Of a stretch of DNA of 64,000 nt, positions 9,522 to 18,362 are shown piece by piece. The DNA lies in assembly GCA_018262775.1 (NCBI GenBank), contig JADFDU010000056.1:37723-101722 (forward strand), in the 5' to 3' direction. The position numbers were made by a program, and so were the translations under genes. The stretch is from Rhodocyclaceae bacterium. Lineage in GTDB: Bacteria > Pseudomonadota > Gammaproteobacteria > Burkholderiales > Rhodocyclaceae. Below the pieces are notes generated by a model that worked only from the letters and a program-made list of their open reading frames with translations, was not told the origin of the DNA and did no database searches. The number at the start of each line of letters is the position of its first letter. Positions within the stretch are counted from its first letter, which is position 1.

Positions 9522-9545
9522 CGATATGTCGTGTCGACTATAACG
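9522..9545. promoter_or_regulatory. Possible ModE-type operator upstream of modA
   Basis: CGATATGTC and the near-inverted TATAACG frame a central spacer. This resembles the CGNTATATA-N6-TATATAACG pattern bound by ModE when molybdate is abundant. It lies about 22 bp upstream of the modA start. The match is imperfect and no modE gene is in the window. Confidence 0.45.
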
Positions 9546-9705
9546 ACAGCGTTGCGCAGCGTCTAAATGGTTGATAAAAACAGTCGGTAAAACTCTATCA
9601 CGCGTTGCGCCACTTGTTACGTCACAGCGCGCATCAGGACCTATTCGCAGATTCGCATTGCGGGCAGGATGATTTTTTAGGAGATACGGGAATCTGCTTC
9701 ATAAA

Positions 9706-9719
9706 TTGACATTTATCAA
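9706..9719 (+). promoter_or_regulatory. FNR/DNR-type box before the nap operon
   Basis: TTGACATTTATCAA fits the FNR/DNR consensus TTGAY-N4-RTCAA. A class II activator site centred 41.5 bp upstream of transcription would put the start near 9754, and TAGCAT (9743-9748) stands at the -10 position. This predicts anaerobic activation of napDAGHB. The rest of the modA-napD gap (9501-9796) shows only this box and the ModE-like site. Confidence 0.75.
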
Positions 9720-9796
9720 TACAATCTGGGCACCGGCAGGAATAGCATGACGCTAATCTCCTATGGCGCGTGAGGATTCATTTCTCCGCAGGCAAC

Positions 9797-10045
9797 GTGA
9801 ATATCTCCAGCATCATCGTGCACGCAAAACCGACCGAGCTGATGTCGGTGCGCGGCAAAATCGAGCAGATCCCCGGCGTGGAGATCCACGCCGCCACGGA
9901 TGACGGCAAGCTGGTCGTCACCATCGAAAGCGATACCGACGGCGAAACCGCCCATACCTTCGACCGCATCAATGTGATGGACGGCGTGCTGTCGGCCGCC
10001 ATGGTTTTTCATCAATTTGAACCCGATCCTGAGAGGGAGGCCTGA
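9797..10045 (+). CDS. napD: NapA signal-peptide chaperone
   Basis: NapD binds the twin-arginine signal of NapA and prevents export before cofactor insertion. The 82-residue protein reads [13 protein letters not shown] ... QIPGVEIHA ... GKLVVTIE ... VYHQF-like MVFHQFE, the ferredoxin-like fold typical of NapD. I place the start at the GTG at 9797, which gives the family N terminus; a GTG at 9770 would add nine residues. Neither has a strong ribosome-binding site. It ends 1 nt before the napA ATG. Confidence 0.85.
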   Translation: MNISSIIVHAKPTELMSVRGKIEQIPGVEIHAATDDGKLVVTIESDTDGETAHTFDRINVMDGVLSAAMVFHQFEPDPEREA

Positions 10046-10046
10046 A

Positions 10047-12566
10047 ATGGAACTGACGCGTCGTGACTTTATCAAGGCAAATGCGGCGGCTGCGGCCGCC
10101 ACGGTGGCGGGCATCACGCTGCCCGTCTCGCAAGTGGCGCTGGCGCAGGGCGCCGACGGCATCCGCTGGGACAAGGGCGTGTGCCGCTACTGCGGTACCG
10201 GCTGCGGCGTGCTGGTCGGCGTCAAGGACGGCCGCATCGTCGCCACCCAGGGTGATCCGGACGCGCCGGTGAACAAAGGTCTCAACTGCGTCAAGGGCTA
10301 TTTCCTGTCGAAGATCCAGTACGGCAAGGATCGTCTCACCACGCCGCTGCTGCGCATGAAGGGCGGCAAGTTCGACAAGAACGGCGAGTTCGCTCCGATC
10401 AGCTGGAAGCAGGCCTTCGACATCATGGAAGAGAAGCTCAAGGCCGCGCTGAAAGCCAAGGGACCGACCTCAGTCGGCATGTTCGGCTCGGGCCAGTGGA
10501 CCATCTGGGAAGGCTATGCCGCCGCCAAGCTGATGAAGGCCGGCTTCCGCACCAATAACCTCGACCCGAACGCGCGCCACTGCATGGCCTCCGCCGTGAC
10601 CGGCTTCATGCGCACCTTTGGCATCGACGAGCCGATGGGTTGCTACGACGACCTCGAGCATGCCGATGCCTTCGTGCTGTGGGGCTCCAACATGGCCGAG
10701 ATGCACCCGATTCTCTGGTCGCGCCTGACGAACCGCCGCCTGTCCGCCAAACACGTCAAGCTGCATGTGTTGTCCACCTTCACGCACCGCTCCTGCGAGT
10801 TGGCCGACGCCGAACTGATCTTCAAGCCGCAATCTGACCTGGCGATCCTCAACTACATCTGCAATTACATTGTTCAGAACAATGCGGTGAACCAGGACTT
10901 CGTCAAGGCGCATGTCAATTTCGCCAAGGGCGTCACCGACATCGGCTACGGCCTGCGGCCGAACCATCCGCTCGAGCAGGTCGCCAACAACAACGGCTAT
11001 CCCGGCGCCGACGGCAAGCCGAAGGGCGACCCGAACAAGACGAGCCCGATCACCTTCGACGAGTTCAAGGCCTTCGTCGCCGAGTACACCCTCGACAAGG
11101 CGCACGAGATTTCCGGTGTGCCCAAGGACAAGCTCGAGGCACTGGCCAAGCTCTACGCCGACCCGAAGACCAAGGTCACCTCCTACTGGACCATGGGCTT
11201 CAACCAGCACACCCGTGGCACCTGGGTGAACAACATGATCTACAACGTGCACCTGCTGGTGGGCAAGATCTCCGAGCCGGGCAACGGCCCGTTCTCGCTG
11301 ACCGGCCAGCCTTCGGCCTGCGGCACAGCGCGCGAGGTCGGCACCTTCGCCCATCGTCTGCCGGCGGACATGGTGGTGATGAATCCGAAGCACCGGGAGA
11401 CCTGCGAGAAGGCCTGGAAGATTCCGGCCGGCACGATCCCCGACAAGCCCGGCTTCCATGCCGTGCTGCAAAGCCGCATGCTGAAGGACGGCAAGCTGAA
11501 TTTCTACTGGACGTCGACCACCAACAACATGCAGGCGGGGCCGAACATCAACGGTGAAACCTATCCGGGCTTCCGCAACCCGGAGAACTTCATCGTCGTC
11601 TCGGACGCCTATCCGACCGTGTCGGCGCTGGCCGCAGACCTGATCCTGCCCACCGCCATGTGGATGGAGAAGGAAGGCGCCTATGGCAATGCCGAACGGC
11701 GCGGCCAGTTCTGGCGCCAGCAGGTGAAGGCGCCGGGCGAGGCCAAGAGCGACCTCTGGCAGTACGTCGAATTTTCCAAGCGCTTCAAGGTGGAAGAGGT
11801 GTGGCCGGCCGAACTCATCGAGAAGATGCCCGAGCACAAGGGCAAGACCCTGTACGACGTGCTCTATGCCAACGGCGAAGTGAACAAGTTCCCCATGGGC
11901 GAACTGCAGCAGGGATTCGACAACGACGAATCGAAACAATTTGGCTTCTATGTGCAGAAGGGCCTGTTCGAGGAGTACGCGCAGTTCGGTCGCGGCCATG
12001 CGCACGACCTGGCGCCTTTCGACACTTATCACAAGGTGCGCGGCATGCGCTGGCCAGTGGTGGACGGCAAGGAAACCCTGTGGCGCTTCCGCGAAGGCTA
12101 CGACCCCTACGTGAAGAAGGGCGAGGGCGTGAAGTTCTACGGCAAGCCCGACGGCAAGGCGGTGATCTTCGCATTGCCCTACCAGCCAGCCGCGGAGCCG
12201 CCGGACAGCGAGTACGATTTGTGGCTGTGTACCGGCCGCGTGCTGGAACACTGGCACACCGGTACCATGACGCGCCGCGTGCCCGAGCTGTACAGGGCTT
12301 TCCCGGATGCCGTGGTGTTCATGCACCCGAACGACGCGAAGAAGCGCGACCTCAAGCGCGGCGATGTCGTCAAGGCCATCACGCGCCGCGGCGAGATCCA
12401 GCTGCGCGTCGACACCAAGGGCCGCAACAAGATGCCGGAAGGACTGGTGTTCATCCCCTTCTTCGACGAGAGCCGCCTGGTGAACAAGCTGACGCTGGAC
12501 GCCACCTGTCCGATCTCGAAAGAGACCGACTTCAAGAAGTGCGCCGTCAAGATCGTCAAGGCCTGA
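10047..12566 (+). CDS. napA: Periplasmic nitrate reductase catalytic subunit
   Basis: Reduces nitrate to nitrite in the periplasm using a bis-MGD molybdenum centre and one [4Fe-4S] cluster. The 839-residue precursor starts with a Tat signal ([16 protein letters not shown]), then the cluster-binding [10 protein letters not shown] ... GLNCVKGYF, and RHCMASAV near residue 177, whose cysteine ligates Mo in this family. I chose the ATG at 10047, after GAGAGGGAGG, because it puts the Tat motif at the N terminus. The C-terminal molybdopterin-binding domain is complete. Confidence 0.97.
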   Translation: MELTRRDFIKANAAAAAATVAGITLPVSQVALAQGADGIRWDKGVCRYCGTGCGVLVGVKDGRIVATQGDPDAPVNKGLNCVKGYFLSKIQYGKDRLTTPLLRMKGGKFDKNGEFAPISWKQAFDIMEEKLKAALKAKGPTSVGMFGSGQWTIWEGYAAAKLMKAGFRTNNLDPNARHCMASAVTGFMRTFGIDEPMGCYDDLEHADAFVLWGSNMAEMHPILWSRLTNRRLSAKHVKLHVLSTFTHRSCELADAELIFKPQSDLAILNYICNYIVQNNAVNQDFVKAHVNFAKGVTDIGYGLRPNHPLEQVANNNGYPGADGKPKGDPNKTSPITFDEFKAFVAEYTLDKAHEISGVPKDKLEALAKLYADPKTKVTSYWTMGFNQHTRGTWVNNMIYNVHLLVGKISEPGNGPFSLTGQPSACGTAREVGTFAHRLPADMVVMNPKHRETCEKAWKIPAGTIPDKPGFHAVLQSRMLKDGKLNFYWTSTTNNMQAGPNINGETYPGFRNPENFIVVSDAYPTVSALAADLILPTAMWMEKEGAYGNAERRGQFWRQQVKAPGEAKSDLWQYVEFSKRFKVEEVWPAELIEKMPEHKGKTLYDVLYANGEVNKFPMGELQQGFDNDESKQFGFYVQKGLFEEYAQFGRGHAHDLAPFDTYHKVRGMRWPVVDGKETLWRFREGYDPYVKKGEGVKFYGKPDGKAVIFALPYQPAAEPPDSEYDLWLCTGRVLEHWHTGTMTRRVPELYRAFPDAVVFMHPNDAKKRDLKRGDVVKAITRRGEIQLRVDTKGRNKMPEGLVFIPFFDESRLVNKLTLDATCPISKETDFKKCAVKIVKA

Positions 12567-12651
12567 TCGGATAAGGCATCAGGGAGCGCACGGGCGGGTG
12601 CCATAGTGATCTGCACTCGGGCCACCCGCCCGCAAGCGTAAGCCGCTCATC

Positions 12652-13521
12652 ATGACGGAAGCCGACAAGCCGAAAAAGGCATCTGCCGTTGCGCAAGCGC
12701 GGCGGCAGTTCCTACTCGACTCAGCGCGCATGGCCTGCGGCGTTGGTCTGCTCGGCATCGGCATCGGCCTGTATGCGAAGCAGGCGAAGGCGTTACCGCC
12801 GCTGGCATTGCGGCCGCCCGGCGCGAGCGCCGAGAAAGATTTCCTCGGCGCCTGCGTGCGCTGCGGCCTGTGCGTGCGCGATTGTCCCTACGACATCCTC
12901 AGTCTGGCCAAACCTGAGGAACCGGTGGCGACCGGCACGCCCTATTTTGTCGCGCGGCAACTGCCCTGCGAGATGTGCGATGACATTCCCTGCGTCAAGG
13001 CCTGCCCGACCGGCGCGCTCGATCACAAGCTTACCGACATCAACAAGGCGAAGATGGGCCTGGCGGTGCTGGTGGATCACGAGAACTGCCTCAACTACCT
13101 CGGCCTGCGTTGCGACATCTGCCATCGCGTCTGCCCCGTCATCGACAAGGCCATCACGCTGGAGCAGCAACTCAATCCGCGCACCGGCAAACATGCCCTC
13201 TTCATTCCCGTAGTGCATGCCGACGCCTGTACGGGCTGTGGCAAGTGCGAGAAGGCCTGCCCCCTGCCGGTGGCGGCCATCAAGGTTTACCCGACCGAGC
13301 TCGCCCGCGGCGAGCCGGGCAAGCACTATCGGCTCGGCTGGGTGGAGAAGGAAAAGGCCGGCGGCAGCCTGGTGGCGCCCGATCTGGAGCATCGCTACAA
13401 CCTGCCGGAGGGCCTGCGCTACGAGTCGGGCCGCGGTTTTGTGCCCGGCAGCGATGCTGCGCCTGCCGTACCCGGCACGCAACCGGCCGCACCCACGGCT
13501 TTGCAAGGAGGCAAGCTGTGA
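12652..13521 (+). CDS. napG: Quinol dehydrogenase ferredoxin subunit NapG
   Basis: A membrane-linked, periplasmic-facing Fe-S protein that with NapH passes electrons from quinol to NapB/NapA. The 289-residue sequence has a Tat-like [17 protein letters not shown] start and four cysteine groups, including [37 protein letters not shown] and [12 protein letters not shown], consistent with four [4Fe-4S] clusters. It lies 85 nt after napA and overlaps napH by GTGA. Confidence 0.95.
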   Translation: MTEADKPKKASAVAQARRQFLLDSARMACGVGLLGIGIGLYAKQAKALPPLALRPPGASAEKDFLGACVRCGLCVRDCPYDILSLAKPEEPVATGTPYFVARQLPCEMCDDIPCVKACPTGALDHKLTDINKAKMGLAVLVDHENCLNYLGLRCDICHRVCPVIDKAITLEQQLNPRTGKHALFIPVVHADACTGCGKCEKACPLPVAAIKVYPTELARGEPGKHYRLGWVEKEKAGGSLVAPDLEHRYNLPEGLRYESGRGFVPGSDAAPAVPGTQPAAPTALQGGKL

Positions 13522-14411
13522 GTATCGGCGCTGAAGCCGTGGCGGCCAAGGGCTGGCTGGGTGCGCACAAGTGGCTGCTGGCGCGGCGCGTCTCGCAGTT
13601 CGGCATCCTCACGCTGTTCCTGCTCGGGCCGCTGGCGGGCATCTGGATCGTCAAGGGCAACCTGACCTTCAGCTACACGCTGGATGTCCTGCCGCTGACC
13701 GATCCCTACATCCTGTTGCAGTCGCTGCTGACGCGGCATTTGCCGGAAATGAAGGCGTTCGTCGGCGCGGCCATCGTTCTGGCGTTCTACCTGCTGGTAG
13801 GCGGGCGCGTATTCTGTTCCTGGGTCTGCCCGGTGAACCTGGTCACCGACGCGGCTTCGTGGCTGCGCGAACGCATCGGCATCAAGGGCGGCGCGCATGT
13901 CTCGCGCGCGACGCGCTACTGGATCCTCGCCATGACGCTGGTGCTGGCGCTGGCGACCGGCACGCTGGCATGGGAACTGGTCAATCCCGTGTCGATGTTC
14001 CATCGCGGCGTAATCTTCGGCATCGGCGCCGCCTGGGCGGTGATTCTGGCGGTGTTCCTCTTCGACTTGTTCGTCATGAAAGATGGTTGGTGCGGCCATT
14101 TGTGCCCGGCGGGCGCCTTTTACAGCCTGCTCGGGAAAGTCAGCCTGGTGAGGACGGCGGCGGTCAAGCGCGCCGCCTGCAACGACTGCATGGACTGTTT
14201 CGCCGTCTGCCCCGAGCCGCAGGTGATCCGTCCGGCGCTGAAGGGCATCGATGGGGCGGGGCCGGTGATCCTGGCGGCCAATTGCACCAACTGCGGCCGC
14301 TGCATCGACGTCTGTTCGAAGGACGTGTTCGCCTTCGGCACGCGCTTCGGCAACAAAGCAGAGAACATCTCGTCACAGGCGCAGAACATGGCGCCGGCGA
14401 CATGCAAGTAG
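13518..14411 (+). CDS. napH: Quinol dehydrogenase membrane subunit NapH
   Basis: Inner-membrane partner of NapG that oxidises quinol. It has four hydrophobic segments, two cytoplasmic CX3CP motifs (CSWVCPVN and CGHLCPAG) and two C-terminal ferredoxin clusters ([23 protein letters not shown]). The start is the GTG at 13518 overlapping the napG stop, preceded by AAGGAGG at good spacing. The 297-residue length is typical. An AAAGTCAG octamer lies in its coding sequence at 14136. Confidence 0.94.
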   Translation: MSIGAEAVAAKGWLGAHKWLLARRVSQFGILTLFLLGPLAGIWIVKGNLTFSYTLDVLPLTDPYILLQSLLTRHLPEMKAFVGAAIVLAFYLLVGGRVFCSWVCPVNLVTDAASWLRERIGIKGGAHVSRATRYWILAMTLVLALATGTLAWELVNPVSMFHRGVIFGIGAAWAVILAVFLFDLFVMKDGWCGHLCPAGAFYSLLGKVSLVRTAAVKRAACNDCMDCFAVCPEPQVIRPALKGIDGAGPVILAANCTNCGRCIDVCSKDVFAFGTRFGNKAENISSQAQNMAPATCK

Positions 14412-14452
14412 CAGGGTGAGTTTTTTAACTTTTGACGTGAAGGGAGACGATC

Positions 14453-14914
14453 ATGAAAAGGTCCGTCACGATAGTGTTGGCAGCGGCATTTGCCGCGATA
14501 TCCGGGTGGAGCATCGCCCAGCAGATGGCTGACGTGCAATCGCTGCGCGGTGCGGACACCGCTGCCGCCGACCAGGCACCCGTCGCGAAAGCGTATGTCG
14601 GCAAGAAACCCGGCTTGCAGCAGCCGATAGCACGAACCTTCAAGGAGCAGCCGCCGCTGGTGCCGCATGCCGTCGATAATTTCGACGAGATCACCATCAC
14701 CGACAACCAGTGCATGGATTGTCACAGCCCGGAGAAGTACCGCGAGAAGAAGGCGCCGAAGCTGGGCGACAGCCACCTCGCCTCCAGCGGCGACGGCACG
14801 AAGAAAACGCTGACCCTGGACCGCTACCAGTGCAACACCTGCCACGTGCCGCAGGTGGACGCCAAGCCGCTGGTGGGACAGAATTTCGTCGGTAATATCC
14901 CGCCGAAGCAGTAA
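14453..14914 (+). CDS. napB: Diheme cytochrome c subunit of periplasmic nitrate reductase
   Basis: Passes electrons to NapA. The 153-residue precursor has a Sec signal (MKRSVTIVLAAAFAAISGW) and two heme c sites, CMDCH near residue 87 and CNTCH near 125, with the extra histidines expected for bis-His ligation. It closes the napDAGHB operon and is followed by a strong terminator. Confidence 0.95.
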   Translation: MKRSVTIVLAAAFAAISGWSIAQQMADVQSLRGADTAAADQAPVAKAYVGKKPGLQQPIARTFKEQPPLVPHAVDNFDEITITDNQCMDCHSPEKYREKKAPKLGDSHLASSGDGTKKTLTLDRYQCNTCHVPQVDAKPLVGQNFVGNIPPKQ

Positions 14915-14938
14915 GCACCCACCTTCGCGTCAGGTTTG

Positions 14939-14971
14939 GGCCGCAACCGGCAACGCCGGTTGCGGCCTTTT
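14939..14971 (+). terminator. Intrinsic terminator after napB
   Basis: GGCCGCAACCGG (14939-14950) pairs perfectly with CCGGTTGCGGCC (14956-14967) around a 5-nt loop, followed by TTTT. It lies 25 nt after the napB stop. Confidence 0.9.
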
Positions 14972-14992
14972 CGCGTTGGTTTCCAACGTGCG

Positions 14993-15277
14993 CTACGCCT
15001 CGTAACCGATCAGCACCACATCCGCCGCCTGCTCGCGCAGGGGGATCAAGGCCTGGTAGGCCGGCGAGGCGAACCAGGCACGAGCGCTGTCTGCATCTGC
15101 AAAACGCAGCACCACCGTATCCGTGTGGGGGTGCTCTCCGCTGAATACGGCCATGCGCTTGCCGCGGAAGACGAGCTCGGCATTCCAGGGGGCCAGCGTA
15201 GCCGGCACCTGGCTGCGATAGGCCGCCCATTTCTCGGGATCCTTGATGCTGATGTGGCCGATGACGTAGGCCGCCAT
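14993..15277 (-). CDS. DUF1330 family protein
   Basis: A 94-residue soluble protein that opens MAAYVIGHISIKDPEKWAAY and contains FSGEHPHTDTVVLRFADADSARAWF, the ferredoxin-like alpha/beta dimer pattern of DUF1330. No biochemical role is established for the family. It lies 10 nt after the prenyltransferase gene on the same strand and may be the last gene of the nos-linked transcript. The ATG at 15277 gives the conserved N terminus. Confidence 0.85.
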   Translation of the reverse strand: MAAYVIGHISIKDPEKWAAYRSQVPATLAPWNAELVFRGKRMAVFSGEHPHTDTVVLRFADADSARAWFASPAYQALIPLREQAADVVLIGYEA

Positions 15278-15287
15278 GGGACTTGCC

Positions 15288-16244
15288 TTAATGAAGACCG
15301 AAGAGCCGTGCCGCGACCAGCCCGGCGGCAAGCAGGATGCCGTGCAGCATGGCGGCGCCGATGGTAGCGCGGATCGCCGGCACCAGCGCTGCGGGCCGGC
15401 AGGCATGGGCCAGCAATTGCCTTGATGCGGCAAGCGCCGGCAGGAGGGCGGCGACAGCGATCAGCGTCGTCCACGGCAAAGCGCCCAGTAACACCGCACC
15501 GATCAACCAGCCGTAGGCCACGCCCGTGACGATGAGGCAGCCCCAGCGTGCGCGCTGCGGGCCGAGGCGCACCACCCAGTTGCGCTTGCCGGCGGCAGCA
15601 TCGGCGCGATAGTCGGGGAACTGGTTGATGAAGAGCACGTTGGCGACATGCAGGGCATAGGGCAGGCCGGCGATGAAGGGCGTGGCGGAAAAGGCGCCGC
15701 GTTGCACGTAGTCGGCACCGACGACGGCGATCAGCCAGCCACAGGCCACCGCCGCCTCTCCCAGGCCACGGCTCATGAACTTCAGCGGCGGCGCCGAGTA
15801 GGCCCAGCCGACGAAGAGGCCCGCCAGGCCGATGAGGATCAGGCCGTCGGCGGAACTCCAGGCCAGCCACAGGCCGGCGGGGACGACCGAGGCGAGCAGC
15901 GCGTAGCCGAAGACGCCGGCGGCACGCTGGCCGAGCACGCCGTTCTGGATGAAGCGGCTGCCGCCGGTGAAGGGGAACAGGCGCTCGCTGTTGGCGGCGT
16001 CGCTGCCGTTGAGGGCATCGTAGTAGTCGTTGAGCACGTTGATGCCGGCATGGGCGACCAGCGCGAAGAACACCGTGAAGAAGGCGGCCAGTGGGCGCAG
16101 CACGGTGCCGTCGGCAGCGGCGGTCGCCAGGCCGATGAGGCAGGCGGCGAAGGTGACGCTGAGAAAGGGCGGGCGCGTCGCCGCGAAATAGCGCAGGAAG
16201 GGATTGGGGAAGGCGGCGAGCGTCGGCTCCATCGGCGGCGGCAT
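15288..16244 (-). CDS. UbiA-family prenyltransferase, MenA-like
   Basis: An integral membrane enzyme of 318 residues with eight or so hydrophobic segments and the first Asp-rich motif NVLNDYYDALNGSD near residue 68, which in UbiA/MenA enzymes binds Mg-prenyl-diphosphate. NDYYD together with FPFTGGSRFIQNG resembles MenA (DHNA octaprenyltransferase) more than UbiA. It sits 4 nt after the TlpA-like gene in the nos cluster. The aromatic acceptor is unknown; other menaquinone genes are not in the window. Confidence 0.75.
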   Translation of the reverse strand: MPPPMEPTLAAFPNPFLRYFAATRPPFLSVTFAACLIGLATAAADGTVLRPLAAFFTVFFALVAHAGINVLNDYYDALNGSDAANSERLFPFTGGSRFIQNGVLGQRAAGVFGYALLASVVPAGLWLAWSSADGLILIGLAGLFVGWAYSAPPLKFMSRGLGEAAVACGWLIAVVGADYVQRGAFSATPFIAGLPYALHVANVLFINQFPDYRADAAAGKRNWVVRLGPQRARWGCLIVTGVAYGWLIGAVLLGALPWTTLIAVAALLPALAASRQLLAHACRPAALVPAIRATIGAAMLHGILLAAGLVAARLFGLH

Positions 16245-16248
16245 GGAT

Positions 16249-16887
16249 TCAGTTCCTGTGCAGCAGCTGTCTGGCGGCAGCTTCGATTTCAGCCTTGTTC
16301 ATGGCGCCCAGTTTACTGCCGATGACCTGGCCGTTGCGATCGATCACCAGGGTGAAGGGCACGACCGCCTTGGGATTGCCGCTGGCCTGCATCAGTGCGA
16401 TGCCGCCGGACTTGGCCAGCAGGCCGGTGTAGCGCATCTCGTAGGCCTTGGCAAAATCGCGCGTGGACTCGACCTTGTCGTCGAGGGCGATGCCCACCAC
16501 GACAAGGCCACGCTTGCCGTAGGCGTCGTGCGCAGCGGCCAGTTCCGGGATTTCCTTGCGGCACGGGCCGCACCAGCGTGCCCAGAAATTGACGATCAAC
16601 GGCTTGCCGCGCAGAGTTTCGAAGGCGAAGGGTTTGTCGTCGAAGTCGTGCAGCGTGGCCTCGAAGAGCGCCGCCGCGGACGGCTGCACCGGCATCTGCG
16701 CGCAGACGGCGGGTGCGACGAACAGGGCACACAGCAATGCCAACAAAGAGACTGCCTTCTCATGCCTCCGCCGGGCCGTCCTGAGCGAAAGAAATCGGAG
16801 GCATGAAGCAATGACATGGAAGCCGCGTAGCGGCTGAACCCGTGTTGCCCCTTTCCTCGGGCAAGGGGTTGGGGGATGGGGTGTCAT
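16249..16887 (-). CDS. TlpA/ResA-like thioredoxin, N terminus altered by a repeat
   Basis: A periplasmic thiol-disulfide protein. A signal-like AVSLLALLCALFVAPAVCAQ precedes a thioredoxin domain with WARWCGPCRKEIPEL. In this position it probably keeps NosZ copper sites or cytochromes reduced (inference). The ATG at 16763, directly after the repeat, is one base out of frame: ATGAGAAGGCA, where ATGAAGAAGGCA would give MKKA. The frame is instead continuous with an ATG at 16887, 1 nt after the nosY stop, adding about 40 repeat-encoded residues before the signal. A TTG at 16746 is another possible start. Confidence 0.75.
   Translation of the reverse strand: MTPHPPTPCPRKGATRVQPLRGFHVIASCLRFLSLRTARRRHEKAVSLLALLCALFVAPAVCAQMPVQPSAAALFEATLHDFDDKPFAFETLRGKPLIVNFWARWCGPCRKEIPELAAAHDAYGKRGLVVVGIALDDKVESTRDFAKAYEMRYTGLLAKSGGIALMQASGNPKAVVPFTLVIDRNGQVIGSKLGAMNKAEIEAAARQLLHRN
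16764..16870 (-). repeat. Two-hairpin repeat between nosY and the TlpA-like gene
   Basis: Hairpin A: GCCTCCG 16764-16770 with CGGAGGC 16796-16802. Hairpin B: CCCCTTTCC followed by AAGGGG around 16849-16868. Read on the minus strand it encodes CPRKGATRVQ, close to FPRKGVTQVQ of the modB/modC copy. Unlike the other copies, the distance between its flanking ATGs (16887 and 16763) is 124 nt, one base short of the class that closes on the downstream start. Confidence 0.7.
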
Positions 16888-16888
16888 C

Positions 16889-17716
16889 TCAGGGCAGATC
16901 GCCGCGGCGGAAAAAGAAGTAGCCCGCGCCGGCACAGAGCGCGCCGATGGCAGTCGGGTAAATCAGTGCAAAAAGCTTGTAGCCGGCCACGCCGAAAGTG
17001 TCGAGGATGACGTAGGCCGAAGGACCGAGGACGATGAGTTGCGGATCGAACAGGGCCAGCGCCGCCGTGCGGAACACCTGCAGCGGATTCGCCAGCGCGA
17101 TGCCGACCACCACTTCGGGTTGCACGTGGCCCTGGATCATGATGCCGAGCAGGATCAGGTCAAGAAACAGCAGCAGGGTCAGCCAGATCATGAAAGCCGC
17201 GCCCTGGGCGACGTCGGTGCTGCGTGCCAGCGCCGAGACCAGCATGCCCATGCCCAGAAAACACCAGCCCATGACGGCAAGCAGCGCCGTGTAATAGACG
17301 AACATACCCCACGGCACCTCGATGCCGCGCAGCAGCGCCCACAGCACCGCGCCGCCCATGGCGGCGAACACCGGCAGGAAGATCACCAGGTAGCGGCCGA
17401 GGATCTTGCCCCAGAACCAGGCGGCCAGGCCGACGGGCAGCGACAGCAGGTATTCGAACACGCCTGCCTCGCGGTCGCCCGCCACCGAGCGCACGGTGGT
17501 GATGAGGACGAAGATCGGCAGGATGGCCATGCACAGCTGGATGTAGGTGACGAGCAGCCTTGAAAGGCCGATGAAGCCGAGCACGCGCGACTCGGTCAGG
17601 CCGAAGACGAAGAGCAACGCCACCAGGCCGCCGAAGACCAGGCTGTAGATGGCGAACCAGCGCGCGCGCAGCGATTCGACGATGTCCAGCTTGGCGGTGA
17701 GCCAGAGATATTTCAT
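16889..17716 (-). CDS. nosY: Nos ABC-type membrane protein
   Basis: A membrane permease of 275 residues with six hydrophobic segments, a partner of NosF and NosD in copper-sulfur centre assembly of N2O reductase. Residues near 80-95 (VRSVAGDREAGVFEYLLSLPV) match the ABC-2 permease loop typical of NosY. Its ATG overlaps the stop of the mini-ORF bridging from nosL. Confidence 0.92.
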   Translation of the reverse strand: MKYLWLTAKLDIVESLRARWFAIYSLVFGGLVALLFVFGLTESRVLGFIGLSRLLVTYIQLCMAILPIFVLITTVRSVAGDREAGVFEYLLSLPVGLAAWFWGKILGRYLVIFLPVFAAMGGAVLWALLRGIEVPWGMFVYYTALLAVMGWCFLGMGMLVSALARSTDVAQGAAFMIWLTLLLFLDLILLGIMIQGHVQPEVVVGIALANPLQVFRTAALALFDPQLIVLGPSAYVILDTFGVAGYKLFALIYPTAIGALCAGAGYFFFRRGDLP

Positions 17717-17886
17717 TCAACTGACTCCATGGCATCATAGTTCGGGCGCTGGGCCTCCCCAAGCCCGAACGGCACGCGCCGGAGGCGCAAAGTGCGCCCA
17801 CGCATCCACGAAGCGCCCCCTAACAACCGAGCGCAGCGAGCTTGCAGGCTTTCCCCCGCGAGGGGGAACTGAAGGGGGCGGGCCAT
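17713..17886 (-). repeat. GC-rich repeat with bridging mini-ORF between nosL and nosY
   Basis: The 57-codon frame starts at an ATG sharing one base with the nosL stop (TGATG) and ends at a TGA overlapping the nosY ATG (ATGA). The DNA holds short inverted repeats, including TTTCCCCCGCGAGGGGGAA and GCGCCGGAGGCGC-like sequence. The encoded peptide (opening MARPLQFPLAGE) is arginine-rich and resembles no domain I know. It differs from the PRKGVT type, so it is a second repeat family in the same kind of site. Confidence 0.7.
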
Positions 17887-18362
17887 CACTTCCCCTTCGC
17901 CAGCACGTGCCCGCGCATGGCCTCGAAAGTCAGCCCCCCCGACACGGCGGTATGGACTGCAGCGAAGTTGTAGCCCATCGGTGAGGCCTTGCCGCCGATA
18001 AATTGAGCGGTGCGCGGATCGAGCCAGCGTTCGCCCTCGCCGGACGAGTCGGCTACCCACATGCGCGTCGCAGGATCGGCCATCCACGGGTGCTGCGCCG
18101 CCTTGTCGCGCAGCCAGATCGTCAGGCAGCCGATGTCGTCGAACTTGAAGACGGTGTTTTTTTCGCCGCCGCGCATTTGCGCGGCGAAGCGGCGGTCCGA
18201 GATCACCATGCTGCAGCGTACGCAGGCGTCGCGATCCCATTTGATTTCGGCCATGCCTTCCGGCCAGTCGCTTTTTTTTCCGCAGGCACTCAAGAACGCC
18301 GCGAGCGGGCTGAGGATCATTCCCGTTACTGCCAGTTGGCAGAGAAAGCGCCGCCGGCTCAT
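17886..18362 (-). CDS. nosL: Nitrous oxide reductase copper chaperone lipoprotein
   Basis: An outer- or inner-membrane-anchored Cu(I) carrier for NosZ maturation. The 158-residue precursor has a signal ending in the lipobox LSAC (cysteine 27) and the metal-binding segment CVRCSMVISDRRFAAQ, with methionine and cysteine as candidate ligands. It overlaps nosF by ATGA. Near its 3' end lies a 26-bp sequence repeated upstream at 6255, containing AAAGTCAG. Confidence 0.92.
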   Translation of the reverse strand: MSRRRFLCQLAVTGMILSPLAAFLSACGKKSDWPEGMAEIKWDRDACVRCSMVISDRRFAAQMRGGEKNTVFKFDDIGCLTIWLRDKAAQHPWMADPATRMWVADSSGEGERWLDPRTAQFIGGKASPMGYNFAAVHTAVSGGLTFEAMRGHVLAKGK

